Positions 53,360 through 63,018 are shown, counted from the stretch's first letter. The stretch: DNA of 64,000 nucleotides from Bacteroidota bacterium (GCA_023437225.1 JAEZGS010000001.1:62001-126000), one strand, 5' to 3'. Notes: generated from the sequence alone by a model not told the origin. A program made the numbers and translations.

Positions 53360-56300
53360 AGCTGAACAGATATTCAACGTCTTCTTTGGTCAAAGATTTT
53401 ACGAAGCCATCATCGTCTGTGATCAATTCGCGGGCAAGTGAACGTTTACGTTCCTGCAACTGAAGGATCTTATCTTCTATTGTATCCTTGCATATCATTC
53501 GATACGCAAAGATGTTTTTGGTTTGACCTATACGATGCGTCCGGTCGATTGCCTGTTGCTCTACTGCAGGATTCCACCATGGATCAACAATGTATACATA
53601 GTCAGCTGCAGTAAGGTTAAGACCCACACCTCCCGCCTTAAGCGATATCAAAAACACCCTGCAATTGTCGTCATGTTGAAACCGTTGAATAGCTTTTTCC
53701 CGATCTATCGCGGATGTGCTTCCATCAAAATATTCAAAGTCCACATTTAGCGCCCTGAGCTTCTCCTTGATCAAGGCAAGCATTCCAAGGAATTGTGAGA
53801 ATACAAGCGCTTTATGATTTCCAATGTTCTCTGTTATCTCACGTCCCAATTCTTCCAGCTTAATGGAAACATTCGGAAACTTTTCCGTTTCATTCATGAT
53901 TGCCGGCGAATCACAGATCTGCCTAAGTTTCATTAAGCCCTGCAAGATCGTTAACTGCGATCGTTGAATACCGCTTTGTTCAATCGTACCAAGGATCTTA
54001 TCACGAAAATCGTTTCTATACGCATCGTAGATCGCCCGTTGTTCATCTTCCATCTCACAAAACAAAATTGTTTCTGTTTTTTCAGGGAGATCCTTGGCTA
54101 CCTGCTCTTTTGTACGACGAAGAATAAATGGATATAAAAGTTTTCTCAAGTGCTCTTTCCTGTCTGATTCGCCGAATTTGTCAATAGGAATCGAAAACTC
54201 TTGGCGGAAGAATTCCATGCTACCCAACATGCCGGGATTCAGAAAATTCATCTGTGCAAAAATGTCGAAGGTGTTGTTCTGAAGCGGCGTACCGCTTAAA
54301 CAGAGCTTGTGTTTTACGTTTAGTAATCCCGCGGCTTTGGTGACCTTGCTGCCCGGGTTTTTTATCGCCTGTGATTCATCAAGTATCACATAGTCGAAGG
54401 GAATATCCATCAACATTTTGATATCACTTCTTAATGTGCCGTATGTTGTGATGATCACTTCGATATCCCCAAACTTATTCTTGTCCTTGTGTCGATCTCC
54501 CCCATGATGAATGTGATAGGTAAGCGCAGGAGTAAACTTCTTTATCTCATTTTCCCAGTTGAACATCAACGTTGTTGGACACACCACAAGGGCACGTAAC
54601 GTTCCATGCTCATGCCTGAAATAATGTAAAAAACAAAGCGCCTGGAGAGTCTTACCCAAACCCATGTCATCAGCCAGAATGCCGCCCCAGCCTATCTCCT
54701 GGAGGTAATTAAGCCAGTGAAACCCATGCACCTGGTAGGGCCTCAAAATGTGTTCGAGATGCTCTGGTGTTTCTATTTCCTTGATCTGCCGAAACCCGCG
54801 CAGCGAATCGTACTTCTCTTCCAATTTCAATACAAGCTCTTCTTCACTTCGATTCTCATAGAGCTCATCGATCACACTCATATGATATTTCGAAAGCCTC
54901 AGATCGTTGTTCTTTCCTTCACCCACACGAAATAGAAGTGAATACTTTTTTATCCACTCTTCGGGAAGTATACCAAGTGTGCCATCACCCAGATGCACAA
55001 ATTGCTGTCGGTTAGCCAGTGCTTTCTTCACATCGGCAACAGTCACTTTCTGTTCACCAAACTCTATATCTATCCGTGCATCAAACCAGTCAGTATTACT
55101 GCTGATATGAATCCTTGTTTGAGGCTTTGCTGTATTGAAACGAAAATTTTTCAACGCTTCGAAGCCATACACAGGTATTTTCATATCACGCATGGCATCG
55201 ACAAACAAGAAGAACCAGTTATTTTTCAATACATCACTTCCTTTCAACGCAAGCTGCTGATCGTTATCAGCCCTGACAAAATTGGAATGTAATAACTGGA
55301 GCTTATTGATGAATTCATTTTCCTTTTCGCGATCGCGATGAACTACCATCACCTTATCGTTCACCGGCACGATGAGTTCGTCCTTACCACCTGCTTTGGT
55401 TTCAAAGCCCTTGTAAGAAAATATAGGTTGAAAAACCAGATAGTCCCCCTTTTCCTGTAACACCAATCTCTTGTCAGGGTCGCCATCTTTAACTTCACTT
55501 ACCAACGATCGGTCGAAGTCAATATGATAATCTTTTGTCAGTGGCAAAACAAACTTTCGCAGTTGGTCGGGCCAATCGTCAAACGTGAATTCGATCCTGC
55601 CCTTGCTGATGAATTTTTCAACCAGGTTTACATCATCAGTAGTTTCCCACATGAAAAGGTTGTCTTCATACACAAACAGTAAACTGCTGTTGATGTAATT
55701 GCCAGTAACCGGAACCGGTTGACCATTTAAAGTGGTCCAGCACTGCATTTCATAGCCAATTGCTGTTAGTTCAATTTTAAAAAATGGTTTAATGCCATCC
55801 GGTACTATGCCAAGGCTTCGCAGGTTATCTGTCCGAAATGATTTTTTCTGGTCGAGTTGAAAAACGAATGGATGTGTTGCAATCTCCAACAGGAGCTTTC
55901 TCATCTTCGGATGAAGATATTCCACCATCAGTGCCTTTGTTTCTTCCGGCAGATCATCATCTTCATGATGAACAATGTTTTCCCAAATACCGCTAAAGGG
56001 AGAATTGCGATTGAGATATTTCGTGATCTCAGTATCCTGCATCTTGCGAAGTATCGGTAATAAAGGACGATCGCTTTCGCGATACTCATCAATATTCACA
56101 AACTTAGATAGGTCTACTTTTTCAACTCTTCCCAGGAATGCATTTTGTTCTTCATTCACATCCCCACTTACAGCATCAACCCGAAAATTGGGAAAAGACT
56201 CTTCATTCCAGTTGAACACTATTCCGAAGCGCTTACCTGTTGCTTCAGACAATACCGGTTCTGATGTTTCCACAGTGGACGTCGAAGGCTCAACCACAGC

Positions 56301-57119
56301 GGGACGTGGCTTAATGCTTTCATGAGCAACAATGCGTTTGATCGAGGGATCTAGAACGCGAAGAAAAGGTTTACCTTCTTTATAAGTAAATTCAAACTTG
56401 CCTTTCAGATCATCAGATAGCGTGTATCCGTATGCTTCCAGAAGTTTGTTCTTTTCCTTATCCCAGTTACGAATCGTATCGAAATAATATGGACCAACAC
56501 TATTTAGCAATTGAAGAAACACGATCACCTTTGGCAATGACAGTGGATGCCTGGGATCAACATAATCACTGCTTGTATCGAAATTGCGCTCTTCATTCTT
56601 TCTAATAAGTACATTATAGTCTGTGCCATCTATGCTGACGATTGCCTTAACGGTTTCGTCCTTTGCCGAAACGATGTTTGCCTTTTGCGTGCGCAGATAT
56701 AATTCAGCCTGTTGAAAGGTATCGGGTGATGACAGTAACCGAAGGGATTTAAGATCGATCGTTTTCATCTTCACTACAGTATGACGCTGATCGTACTCTG
56801 TCTGTTCCGCCTTCAACATATTCTTGTCGAGCATCTCCTGCAACTGTATCAATGCGGCTGCTTCATGTCTGCAGATATCCCCAAGGTTATAAGGGCATGC
56901 ACATCTAACCGATAAGGCTTTGGGGTCCTTGAATCTTTGGATGTTCACCTTGTAGTAAGTAGAATAACTATCGTCTTTAACGCGAAAGGTCACAGCGTCA
57001 AGCAATTCGTCGTAGTCAATAAGTTCAACATAGTCAATGGCATGAATTTTCTTTCCTCTACGGATTACTTCATCAGTTCCATTGGTGTACACATATTTGA
57101 TCAAATGGGGTAAGGCCAT
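53358..57119 (-). CDS. SWIM zinc-finger SNF2-family helicase
   Basis: A protein of 1253 residues. Residues of about 74-90 form a SWIM finger (CACPYNLGDICRH). A long middle region of unknown fold follows. The SNF2 ATPase occupies about 770-1250: DDMGLGKTLQAL (Walker A), VILDESQAIKN (DExQ), LSGTPLQNN, LRRTKEQVAKDLPEK, and the C-terminal lobe with ISLKAGGVGLNLTAADYV and HRIGQTKNIFAYRM. It translocates on double-stranded DNA; the biological role is unknown. It is not next to methylase or nuclease genes that would mark a defence island. Confidence 0.93.
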   Translation of the reverse strand: MALPHLIKYVYTNGTDEVIRRGKKIHAIDYVELIDYDELLDAVTFRVKDDSYSTYYKVNIQRFKDPKALSVRCACPYNLGDICRHEAAALIQLQEMLDKNMLKAEQTEYDQRHTVVKMKTIDLKSLRLLSSPDTFQQAELYLRTQKANIVSAKDETVKAIVSIDGTDYNVLIRKNEERNFDTSSDYVDPRHPLSLPKVIVFLQLLNSVGPYYFDTIRNWDKEKNKLLEAYGYTLSDDLKGKFEFTYKEGKPFLRVLDPSIKRIVAHESIKPRPAVVEPSTSTVETSEPVLSEATGKRFGIVFNWNEESFPNFRVDAVSGDVNEEQNAFLGRVEKVDLSKFVNIDEYRESDRPLLPILRKMQDTEITKYLNRNSPFSGIWENIVHHEDDDLPEETKALMVEYLHPKMRKLLLEIATHPFVFQLDQKKSFRTDNLRSLGIVPDGIKPFFKIELTAIGYEMQCWTTLNGQPVPVTGNYINSSLLFVYEDNLFMWETTDDVNLVEKFISKGRIEFTFDDWPDQLRKFVLPLTKDYHIDFDRSLVSEVKDGDPDKRLVLQEKGDYLVFQPIFSYKGFETKAGGKDELIVPVNDKVMVVHRDREKENEFINKLQLLHSNFVRADNDQQLALKGSDVLKNNWFFLFVDAMRDMKIPVYGFEALKNFRFNTAKPQTRIHISSNTDWFDARIDIEFGEQKVTVADVKKALANRQQFVHLGDGTLGILPEEWIKKYSLLFRVGEGKNNDLRLSKYHMSVIDELYENRSEEELVLKLEEKYDSLRGFRQIKEIETPEHLEHILRPYQVHGFHWLNYLQEIGWGGILADDMGLGKTLQALCFLHYFRHEHGTLRALVVCPTTLMFNWENEIKKFTPALTYHIHHGGDRHKDKNKFGDIEVIITTYGTLRSDIKMLMDIPFDYVILDESQAIKNPGSKVTKAAGLLNVKHKLCLSGTPLQNNTFDIFAQMNFLNPGMLGSMEFFRQEFSIPIDKFGESDRKEHLRKLLYPFILRRTKEQVAKDLPEKTETILFCEMEDEQRAIYDAYRNDFRDKILGTIEQSGIQRSQLTILQGLMKLRQICDSPAIMNETEKFPNVSIKLEELGREITENIGNHKALVFSQFLGMLALIKEKLRALNVDFEYFDGSTSAIDREKAIQRFQHDDNCRVFLISLKAGGVGLNLTAADYVYIVDPWWNPAVEQQAIDRTHRIGQTKNIFAYRMICKDTIEDKILQLQERKRSLARELITDDDGFVKSLTKEDVEYLFS

Positions 57120-57171
57120 AGTCGAGTTTTCCGGTCACTTAAATCCTTCTCAATGTGAAAAAGGCAATCTG

Positions 57172-57179
57172 CAAAAGTA
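57172..57179 (-). promoter_or_regulatory. -7 promoter element of the SNF2 helicase gene
   Basis: TACTTTTG on the minus strand, an exact -7 match, about 50 nt before the start codon. Confidence 0.45.
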
Positions 57180-57269
57180 AAGGAAAATAGTTGAGTGTAC
57201 CCGCGGTTTCAGAGGAATCTTCACCAAACAAAAAGCGAATTCCGTATCTTGGGGGCTAAAGATTTCTAT

Positions 57270-57419
57270 ATGGGGCTATTAACACCAAAAGGCAAAAAAG
57301 ACGATAAGAAGAAATCGGCTACAAAGAATAATGGCAACTCTTCGAAGTTTATGCCTTCGAAACCTGCAAAGGGTGCAAGCCGTAAACCAATGACGGGCGG
57401 TACGCAGCGGGGAAGCTGA
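57270..57419 (+). CDS. Small basic protein of 49 residues
   Basis: MGLLTPKGKKDDKKKSATKN followed by a Ser/Lys/Gly/Arg-rich tail ending GGTQRGS; strongly basic and probably disordered, perhaps nucleic-acid or ribosome-associated. A -7-like TATCTTGG lies about 20 nt upstream. The stop codon abuts the stop of the convergent CsbD-like gene. The frame is open 75 bp earlier, but the ATG at 57270 is the natural start. Confidence 0.5.
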   Translation: MGLLTPKGKKDDKKKSATKNNGNSSKFMPSKPAKGASRKPMTGGTQRGS

Positions 57420-57635
57420 TTATCCGGCCATTCCGGAATTATAAGAAACACTTTCAATCAGGGCTTTCACTTCAGCACGTGAGAGCCCTAATTTTTTCTC
57501 CAGTCGTGACAATAGTTCTTCTTCCTTACCGGGCTCATACACAAGATCCTCGTCCGTAAGCGAATAATTATGCTCTTTAAGTTTTTCCTTTACTTCATCC
57601 CAGGGAGCATCAAGCTTAAATTGAACCTGTTCCAT
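57420..57635 (-). CDS. CsbD-like stress protein
   Basis: A protein of 71 residues with the CsbD/YjbJ pattern: W near residue 12, EKLKEHNYSLTDEDL, then GKEEELLSRLEKKLG and a short acidic helix. Members are abundant small proteins of general stress response with unknown biochemistry. The extra C-terminal SYNSGMAG is outside the family core. It lies 51 bp downstream of the Crp/Fnr gene; a weak sigma-54-like element sits in that gap. Confidence 0.72.
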   Translation of the reverse strand: MEQVQFKLDAPWDEVKEKLKEHNYSLTDEDLVYEPGKEEELLSRLEKKLGLSRAEVKALIESVSYNSGMAG

Positions 57636-57663
57636 AAGCTTTGTTTTATAACCGAGATTCCAT

Positions 57664-57677
57664 GCAATTGTTGAACC
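57664..57677 (-). promoter_or_regulatory. Weak sigma-54-like element before the CsbD-like gene
   Basis: On the minus strand GG, 10 nt, GC within CGGTTCAACAATTGCA; the TTGCA half is consensus, but the -24 half reads CGGTTC instead of TGGCAC. Predicted start about 17 nt before the ATG. Confidence 0.25.
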
Positions 57678-57686
57678 GCAGGATTC

Positions 57687-58268
57687 TTATTTCTTAATGG
57701 ACATTTGTCGGCGGGTGCGACTGAGTGTTTCGGGCGTAAGACCAAGGTATGAAGCTATCATATGCTGTGGCACACGCTGCACAATGTCGGGATAGGTGTT
57801 GAGAAGGTTGCGATATTTCTCTTCAGTCGTCATACTGATCATAGCAGTAATTCTGCGCTGCAACGCCACATAGGCACCTTGCATTTGAAGGTAAATAAAC
57901 CGCTCGTATTGCGGAACCTTCCGCATCAGTTCATCCTGGGCGGGTTTACTAATCAGCAACAATTCTGAATCTTCTATAGCGTCGATATTATTTGTTGCCG
58001 GCTCTGCTGTAATAAAGCTGTATAGGTCCGAAATGTACCAACCCTCAACCGCAAACTGAACGATGTGTTCTGAACCTTTTTCATCAACGGTATAAGATCG
58101 TAGCGCACCTTTTTCTACAAATGCCGTGTATTTGCAGACGTCTCCTTCCTGTAAGAGATATTGCCTTCGCCTTAGCTTTTTTGGTAGCAATAAAGATTTA
58201 ATGATTTCCTTATCGCCATCGGTGAGAGTTATCTTTTCATTAAGCTTTTGAAAAAAAAGTTCGAACAC
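57687..58268 (-). CDS. Crp/Fnr-family transcriptional regulator
   Basis: A protein of 193 residues: N-terminal cyclic-nucleotide-binding-type barrel (LLQEGDVCKYTAFVEKGALRS), a dimerisation helix, and a C-terminal helix-turn-helix VPQHMIASYLGLTPETLSRT. No cysteine cluster for iron-sulfur sensing, and the phosphate-binding residues for cAMP are not convincing. It resembles the many Bacteroidota Crp-like proteins of unknown ligand. It lies 36 bp after a 40-codon gene that has a sigma-54 promoter. Confidence 0.9.
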   Translation of the reverse strand: MFELFFQKLNEKITLTDGDKEIIKSLLLPKKLRRRQYLLQEGDVCKYTAFVEKGALRSYTVDEKGSEHIVQFAVEGWYISDLYSFITAEPATNNIDAIEDSELLLISKPAQDELMRKVPQYERFIYLQMQGAYVALQRRITAMISMTTEEKYRNLLNTYPDIVQRVPQHMIASYLGLTPETLSRTRRQMSIKK

Positions 58269-58304
58269 GTGTGGGAGTTATTGAGCAAATGTAATGGAAG
58301 ATGC

Positions 58305-58427
58305 TCAATGCCAAATATCAACTGTTGGATCCTCGATGAATTTTTCGGTGATCAACTGGTGTTGAACATATAAAACTACTACAGCTGCAATTGCGGTAAA
58401 TACTACGGTTTTGAGAAATAATTTCAT
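58305..58427 (-). CDS. 40-residue single-pass membrane protein
   Basis: Read from the minus strand upstream of the Crp/Fnr gene: MKLFLKTVVFTAIAAVVVLY is a charged start plus one membrane helix, then a short polar tail ending PTVDIWH. It starts 13 nt after the predicted start of a sigma-54 transcript, with a GAAAG sequence in between. The helix composition, the promoter and the same-strand spacing all support a real gene; function is unknown. Confidence 0.62.
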   Translation of the reverse strand: MKLFLKTVVFTAIAAVVVLYVQHQLITEKFIEDPTVDIWH

Positions 58428-58449
58428 TTATGGGACTTTCAAAACAATT

Positions 58450-58468
58450 AAGCAATCGTTGTGCCAAG
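58450..58468 (-). promoter_or_regulatory. Sigma-54 (RpoN) promoter
   Basis: On the minus strand CTTGGCACAACGATTGCTT matches the TGGCAC-N5-TTGC consensus, with GG (58465-58464) and GC (58453-58452) separated by exactly 10 nt. The predicted start near 58440 leaves a 13-nt leader before the ATG at 58427. Confidence 0.72.
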
Positions 58469-58578
58469 GCTTTGCTGGAGCAGCCTTTAGCGGCTGTAAC
58501 ATCAACTTATACAAAGTTTTTTTCATGCGACTGTTAGGTAGTAACTTACATCGATTTTGAACCCCTGAACCCGTTGAC

Positions 58579-61500
58579 ATGTACCCTTGCAGAGTAGTGA
58601 AGCGCAGCATGCTGCTGATTGTTGTGATGCTTCAAAGTCTTATTGCATTATCTCAGCTTAATGCCGACTTTTCAGTCGACTACCCCGCGGGCTGTGCACC
58701 GCTGGTTGTGAAGATCATAAACAAAACGACGGGATCTACGCCCTCAACGTCATATTCGTGGGATCTGGGAAATGGCAACAAGTCGTCTATTAAAGATCCT
58801 TCTGCAATCTTCGATGAAGAGAAATCGTACACGATTAAGCTCACTGTAACCGACGGAAACAAAGTTTCCACAAAATCGCAGGACATAACCGTTTATAAAA
58901 AGCCCACCGTTGACTTCACTGCCTCCAGCATGAAAGGATGCGTTCCTTTTGATGTTACATTCAACAGCAGTTCAACGGCAGGCAGCGGAAATATCAGTTC
59001 ATATCATTGGGATTTTGGTGACGGGACAACACTGGAAGGACGCACATTAACTCAGCAACATACCTACCTGGACCCGACAAATGCCTCCATCAGTCTTACA
59101 GTTGTCAACTCGCATGGTTGTCACACAACACTAAAAAAAGAAAAGTTAGTTGAAGTATTACCGCTACTTGATGTACAATTCAGTGCCGACAAACAGTACT
59201 TATGCAAGGTTGACGAGCCTGTAAAATTTACAAATAGCACCACCGGCCCCGGCATCATTTCTTACCAATGGGATTTTGGAAATGGCGGCACGTCTGTTGA
59301 AAAATCGCCCATAAAAGTATTTAATACAAAGGGCACTTATACAGTAAAACTCACCGCAATCAGTTCTGAAGGTTGCACCGCATCAGAAACCCAAACAAAT
59401 TATTTGAATGTTGCCGATTACTCTTCGTCTTTTTCATCTCCCGCGTTGGTTTGTAACGATGCATCGGTAACCTTTCAAAGTAATTCCAAACCGGTTCCAA
59501 CAGGTATTAACTGGTTCATTGATGGCTATAACCACTACAATAACTATCCGCAATTCAATGCCTATTTTTCAACACCGGGTAAACACGAAGTTCGCTTGAT
59601 CAATCAGTTCGGAACCTGCCTGGATACGGTAACAAAATCAATCATCGTTGAGAAGACTCCCTCATTGCAGGGATTTAAGATCACCCAGATTGATTCCTGT
59701 GGTCAGCCACTTCGATTTGCATTCGCCGACACTACTGCGGAAGCGGTTAAGTGGGAATGGGACTTCACTCATACATTCTATTCGACCGAAATAAAGTCAA
59801 CCAAACGTACGGACACTTTTGCATACAACCAGTATGGATATTATTATCCGTCGTTGAAGATCTATAGTGCGAAAGGTTGCAGCCGCGAAACAGTTGTGCC
59901 CCTGAGTGTTGCAGAGCCTACTGTCTACATGCAATATGAAAGTGCGATCACGCCATATAAAGTCTATTCGTGCGACTCTTTGGTGTATAAGTTTTCCGCC
60001 AGCTCATTACACGAGATTGCAACCTTTGAATGGGTGTTTGAAGATGGTGAAGTTTCGAATGAGTCGTCGCCAACGCATGTATTTAAGAAACCGGGAAGCC
60101 ATACGGTTAGGCTCAATTATATTACCAGGGCAGGTTGTAAAGGCACGATTTACTCTCATAACTTTTTTACAATCCTGGCAAAGCCCGAGGCGGATTTCAG
60201 GCTACTTACGAACGATACGTTGTGCGGTAATATTCCAGCAATTGTGGAGCCTCTTGTTAACGGGAATTATACATACACTTACTGGATGGTCGATAATTCC
60301 TATAGTTATCACGGAAATCTCAGTAACATCGAATTTCACCTCCAGGACACGGGTTATCACAATTTTCAATTCATTGTATTTAACGAAGGCTGTAGCGACA
60401 CGGCAACAAAAAATAATTTTGTATACGTGCTACCTTCTTTTCCACGCGTCACTACAGTACAAAACACCTGTGATGGTACTCGGGGTGAAGTGACCTTCTC
60501 GCAGGAATCAAGATATGCCACCAAATGGAAATGGAATTTTGGCGATGGACGTGAAGAAATTCTCAACGTCAATTCGCCCTCGATAAAACATACTTATTCA
60601 GCCACTGGCCAATACAAAGTTGTGTTGACTACATACAATGGTGCGTGTGAAAACCGTGATTCAACGACTGCCTATGTGTTATTGAAACAGAAGCCGAAAT
60701 TATCCGCAGACATAACTGAAGTTTGTAAAGACGATGCATGGAGATATGTTTTGGAGAATTATGACACGCACCCTTATCCCTACTATTATGATTATGGCCA
60801 TTATACTGTTCGAAAGTTGGAATATGGAGACGGCACTGCATTCCAGGGTTACAGCGATTACTATAGCAACTTTTGGAGAACAACACCGTTTCATGGTGAG
60901 TTGAAACAGTTCGCTCCCGGGCAGGATAAGATCAGGCTGATCTCCACCGCTATATATTTTGGATGCGATGACACCACCAATTTTGTACCCCTCGTGATCA
61001 GGGGCTCCACTGCAGCGTTTAAGATTTCAGACAATGAGATATGTTATAACAACGATGCCGTTTTCCAGGATGCGTCAGTGACCTCGCCAGGAAATACCAT
61101 TCAAAGCCGCACATGGAATTTTGGAGATGGGCATTCTGTTACATCCACTGCCAACAGCATTTCACATCGTTATACAGAACCCGGTTACTATCCTGTGGTT
61201 TTATCGATTACCGACAACAGTGGGTGCACAACTTCAACAACATCCTTTGCTAATTTTATTGCAGTAACAGGCCCGAAGGCTGCTTTTAATTCCTCGGGCA
61301 CAGATGTTCCTTTAAATACACATGTGCAGTTTTTTAACGAGACAAACGAATACAATGCATACAACACCCGATACCTCTGGGACTTTGGAGATGGGACCGA
61401 AAAATCGACAGCTCACAGCCCTTCTCATCAGTACACGAAAGCAGGTACTTACACAGTAACACTCACCGCAACCGATGCTTCCAAAAACTGTAGTTCTTCA

Positions 61501-63018
61501 ATTACGCGAACAATAAAGGTGTCCAACTTCAATGCAGCCTTCTCCATGTCACATACAAATATCACATCCAGCGGTTGTCCTCCAATACGCGTACAGTTCA
61601 ACAATACTTCTCAAAACGCTGTAAGCATCCGCTGGGATTTTGGTGACGGCGAAGGTGCAGCAAATGTGAACAGTCCCTCTCATGTATATACTCATCCTGG
61701 CAAATATAAAATCACACTACATGTTACAGGGCCTAACGGTCTTGAAGAAAAGTTCTACGATTCTCTTGAGATCACTGTCCCTTCGGCAAAAGCCACTCCC
61801 GGTAAAAATGAAATATGCAAGGGAACAGAAGCTTCAATCTCACTCAATACAAACGAAGCTTTAAAAGTAACCTGGGATTTTGGCGATGGAACGATCGCCC
61901 GGTCTACAGATAGCACAGCTATACATAAATTTCAGTCAGCGGGAGAGTATCTTCCGCGAATACTTTTGACCGACTTGCAGGGATGCACGTCGTTCGTTTC
62001 TGTTGAACGAATAATCGTGCGGCCGGATCCAAAAATCAATATCACTCCCATCGATCCGGTAATTTGTCAGGGCCAATCTTTGCAATTGAACGCTACCGGC
62101 GCATCCTACTATGTGTGGAAAGAAAGCGCAGACCTCAGCAACATTCAAATCTCTAACCCGGTTGTCCACCCATCTGCTGATGCTGTATATGCGGTTTCAG
62201 GAACGGACGATATTGGCTGTAAAGGAGAAGCATCCGTAAAGGTTCAGTTGCAAAAGCCGTTTGCCGTAATTGCTTCCGATAAACAATCGATCTGTGACGG
62301 ACAAACCGCATCGCTTACTGTAACCGGCGCAGATACATTTAAGTGGATATCAAATACCGGTACACTCAGCGATGTAAACGCTGCCTCGGTAGTTGCGCGC
62401 CCAACGGAACATACCGAATATGTAGTTGTCGGATACGATAAACACGGTTGTTTTACCGATACCGCAACCGCCGCAGTGGAGGTATGGAACAACCCATTGG
62501 TTTCAGCGGGAAATGACGTTGAATTGATGTCGGGTTCCTCTGCACAATTGAGGGCAACTGGAAGCGGGGATATCAAAACGTGGTTATGGCAACCCGCGAC
62601 CTATTTGAGTTGTTCAAATTGCGCTGACCCGGTTACTACAACACCTGTTGATATGAAGTACAAAGTAATTGTCAGTACTGATAAAGGTTGCGTTGCAGAG
62701 GATGAAGTAGTGGTAAAAATGCTGTGCGAGGAAAAACGCATCGGGGTACCAAATGCTTTCACTCCCAATGGCGACGGTAAGAATGATGTTTTTACCATCA
62801 GCGGAATTGCGGTTGTCGATAAGATGGTGGTGTACAACCGCTGGGGCTACAAGGTGTTCGAGCGATCAAATCTGGTTACTTCAGACAAACAGGCTTGTTG
62901 GAACGGTACGAACAACGGAAGGTTGCTTGATTCGGGAACCTATACTTACTATATGGAAATGAAATGTCCGGCGGGAGGTAAGTTTTCAAAGCGGGGAACC
63001 GTTACCCTTGTAAGATAA
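58579..63018 (+). CDS. Giant PKD-repeat protein with gliding-type T9SS C-terminal domain
   Basis: A secreted protein of 1479 residues. The signal peptide is about residues 1-26 (ending LIALSQ). At least nine PKD-like repeats carry the WDFGDGT signature or variants (HWDFGDGTTLEG, WDFGNGGTS, WNFGDGREE, WNFGDGHSV, WDFGDGTEKS, WDFGDGEGA, WDFGDGTIA). The last 97 residues (VPNAFTPNGDGKNDVF ... YNRWGYKVFE ... LLDSGTYTYYM) are the gliding motility-associated, type B T9SS domain. It is expected on the cell surface as an adhesin or filament. In-frame ATG at 58609 is a possible alternative start. Confidence 0.92.
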   Translation: MYPCRVVKRSMLLIVVMLQSLIALSQLNADFSVDYPAGCAPLVVKIINKTTGSTPSTSYSWDLGNGNKSSIKDPSAIFDEEKSYTIKLTVTDGNKVSTKSQDITVYKKPTVDFTASSMKGCVPFDVTFNSSSTAGSGNISSYHWDFGDGTTLEGRTLTQQHTYLDPTNASISLTVVNSHGCHTTLKKEKLVEVLPLLDVQFSADKQYLCKVDEPVKFTNSTTGPGIISYQWDFGNGGTSVEKSPIKVFNTKGTYTVKLTAISSEGCTASETQTNYLNVADYSSSFSSPALVCNDASVTFQSNSKPVPTGINWFIDGYNHYNNYPQFNAYFSTPGKHEVRLINQFGTCLDTVTKSIIVEKTPSLQGFKITQIDSCGQPLRFAFADTTAEAVKWEWDFTHTFYSTEIKSTKRTDTFAYNQYGYYYPSLKIYSAKGCSRETVVPLSVAEPTVYMQYESAITPYKVYSCDSLVYKFSASSLHEIATFEWVFEDGEVSNESSPTHVFKKPGSHTVRLNYITRAGCKGTIYSHNFFTILAKPEADFRLLTNDTLCGNIPAIVEPLVNGNYTYTYWMVDNSYSYHGNLSNIEFHLQDTGYHNFQFIVFNEGCSDTATKNNFVYVLPSFPRVTTVQNTCDGTRGEVTFSQESRYATKWKWNFGDGREEILNVNSPSIKHTYSATGQYKVVLTTYNGACENRDSTTAYVLLKQKPKLSADITEVCKDDAWRYVLENYDTHPYPYYYDYGHYTVRKLEYGDGTAFQGYSDYYSNFWRTTPFHGELKQFAPGQDKIRLISTAIYFGCDDTTNFVPLVIRGSTAAFKISDNEICYNNDAVFQDASVTSPGNTIQSRTWNFGDGHSVTSTANSISHRYTEPGYYPVVLSITDNSGCTTSTTSFANFIAVTGPKAAFNSSGTDVPLNTHVQFFNETNEYNAYNTRYLWDFGDGTEKSTAHSPSHQYTKAGTYTVTLTATDASKNCSSSITRTIKVSNFNAAFSMSHTNITSSGCPPIRVQFNNTSQNAVSIRWDFGDGEGAANVNSPSHVYTHPGKYKITLHVTGPNGLEEKFYDSLEITVPSAKATPGKNEICKGTEASISLNTNEALKVTWDFGDGTIARSTDSTAIHKFQSAGEYLPRILLTDLQGCTSFVSVERIIVRPDPKINITPIDPVICQGQSLQLNATGASYYVWKESADLSNIQISNPVVHPSADAVYAVSGTDDIGCKGEASVKVQLQKPFAVIASDKQSICDGQTASLTVTGADTFKWISNTGTLSDVNAASVVARPTEHTEYVVVGYDKHGCFTDTATAAVEVWNNPLVSAGNDVELMSGSSAQLRATGSGDIKTWLWQPATYLSCSNCADPVTTTPVDMKYKVIVSTDKGCVAEDEVVVKMLCEEKRIGVPNAFTPNGDGKNDVFTISGIAVVDKMVVYNRWGYKVFERSNLVTSDKQACWNGTNNGRLLDSGTYTYYMEMKCPAGGKFSKRGTVTLVR

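Noticed and set aside
53358..57119. SNF2 helicase as part of a phage-defence system
   Set aside because: No nuclease, methylase, toxin or other defence gene lies beside it in either direction.
58428..58610. 60-codon minus-strand frame overlapping the sigma-54 element
   Set aside because: It runs through the promoter and over the start of the PKD gene, has no coding character, and the 40-codon frame downstream fits the promoter better.
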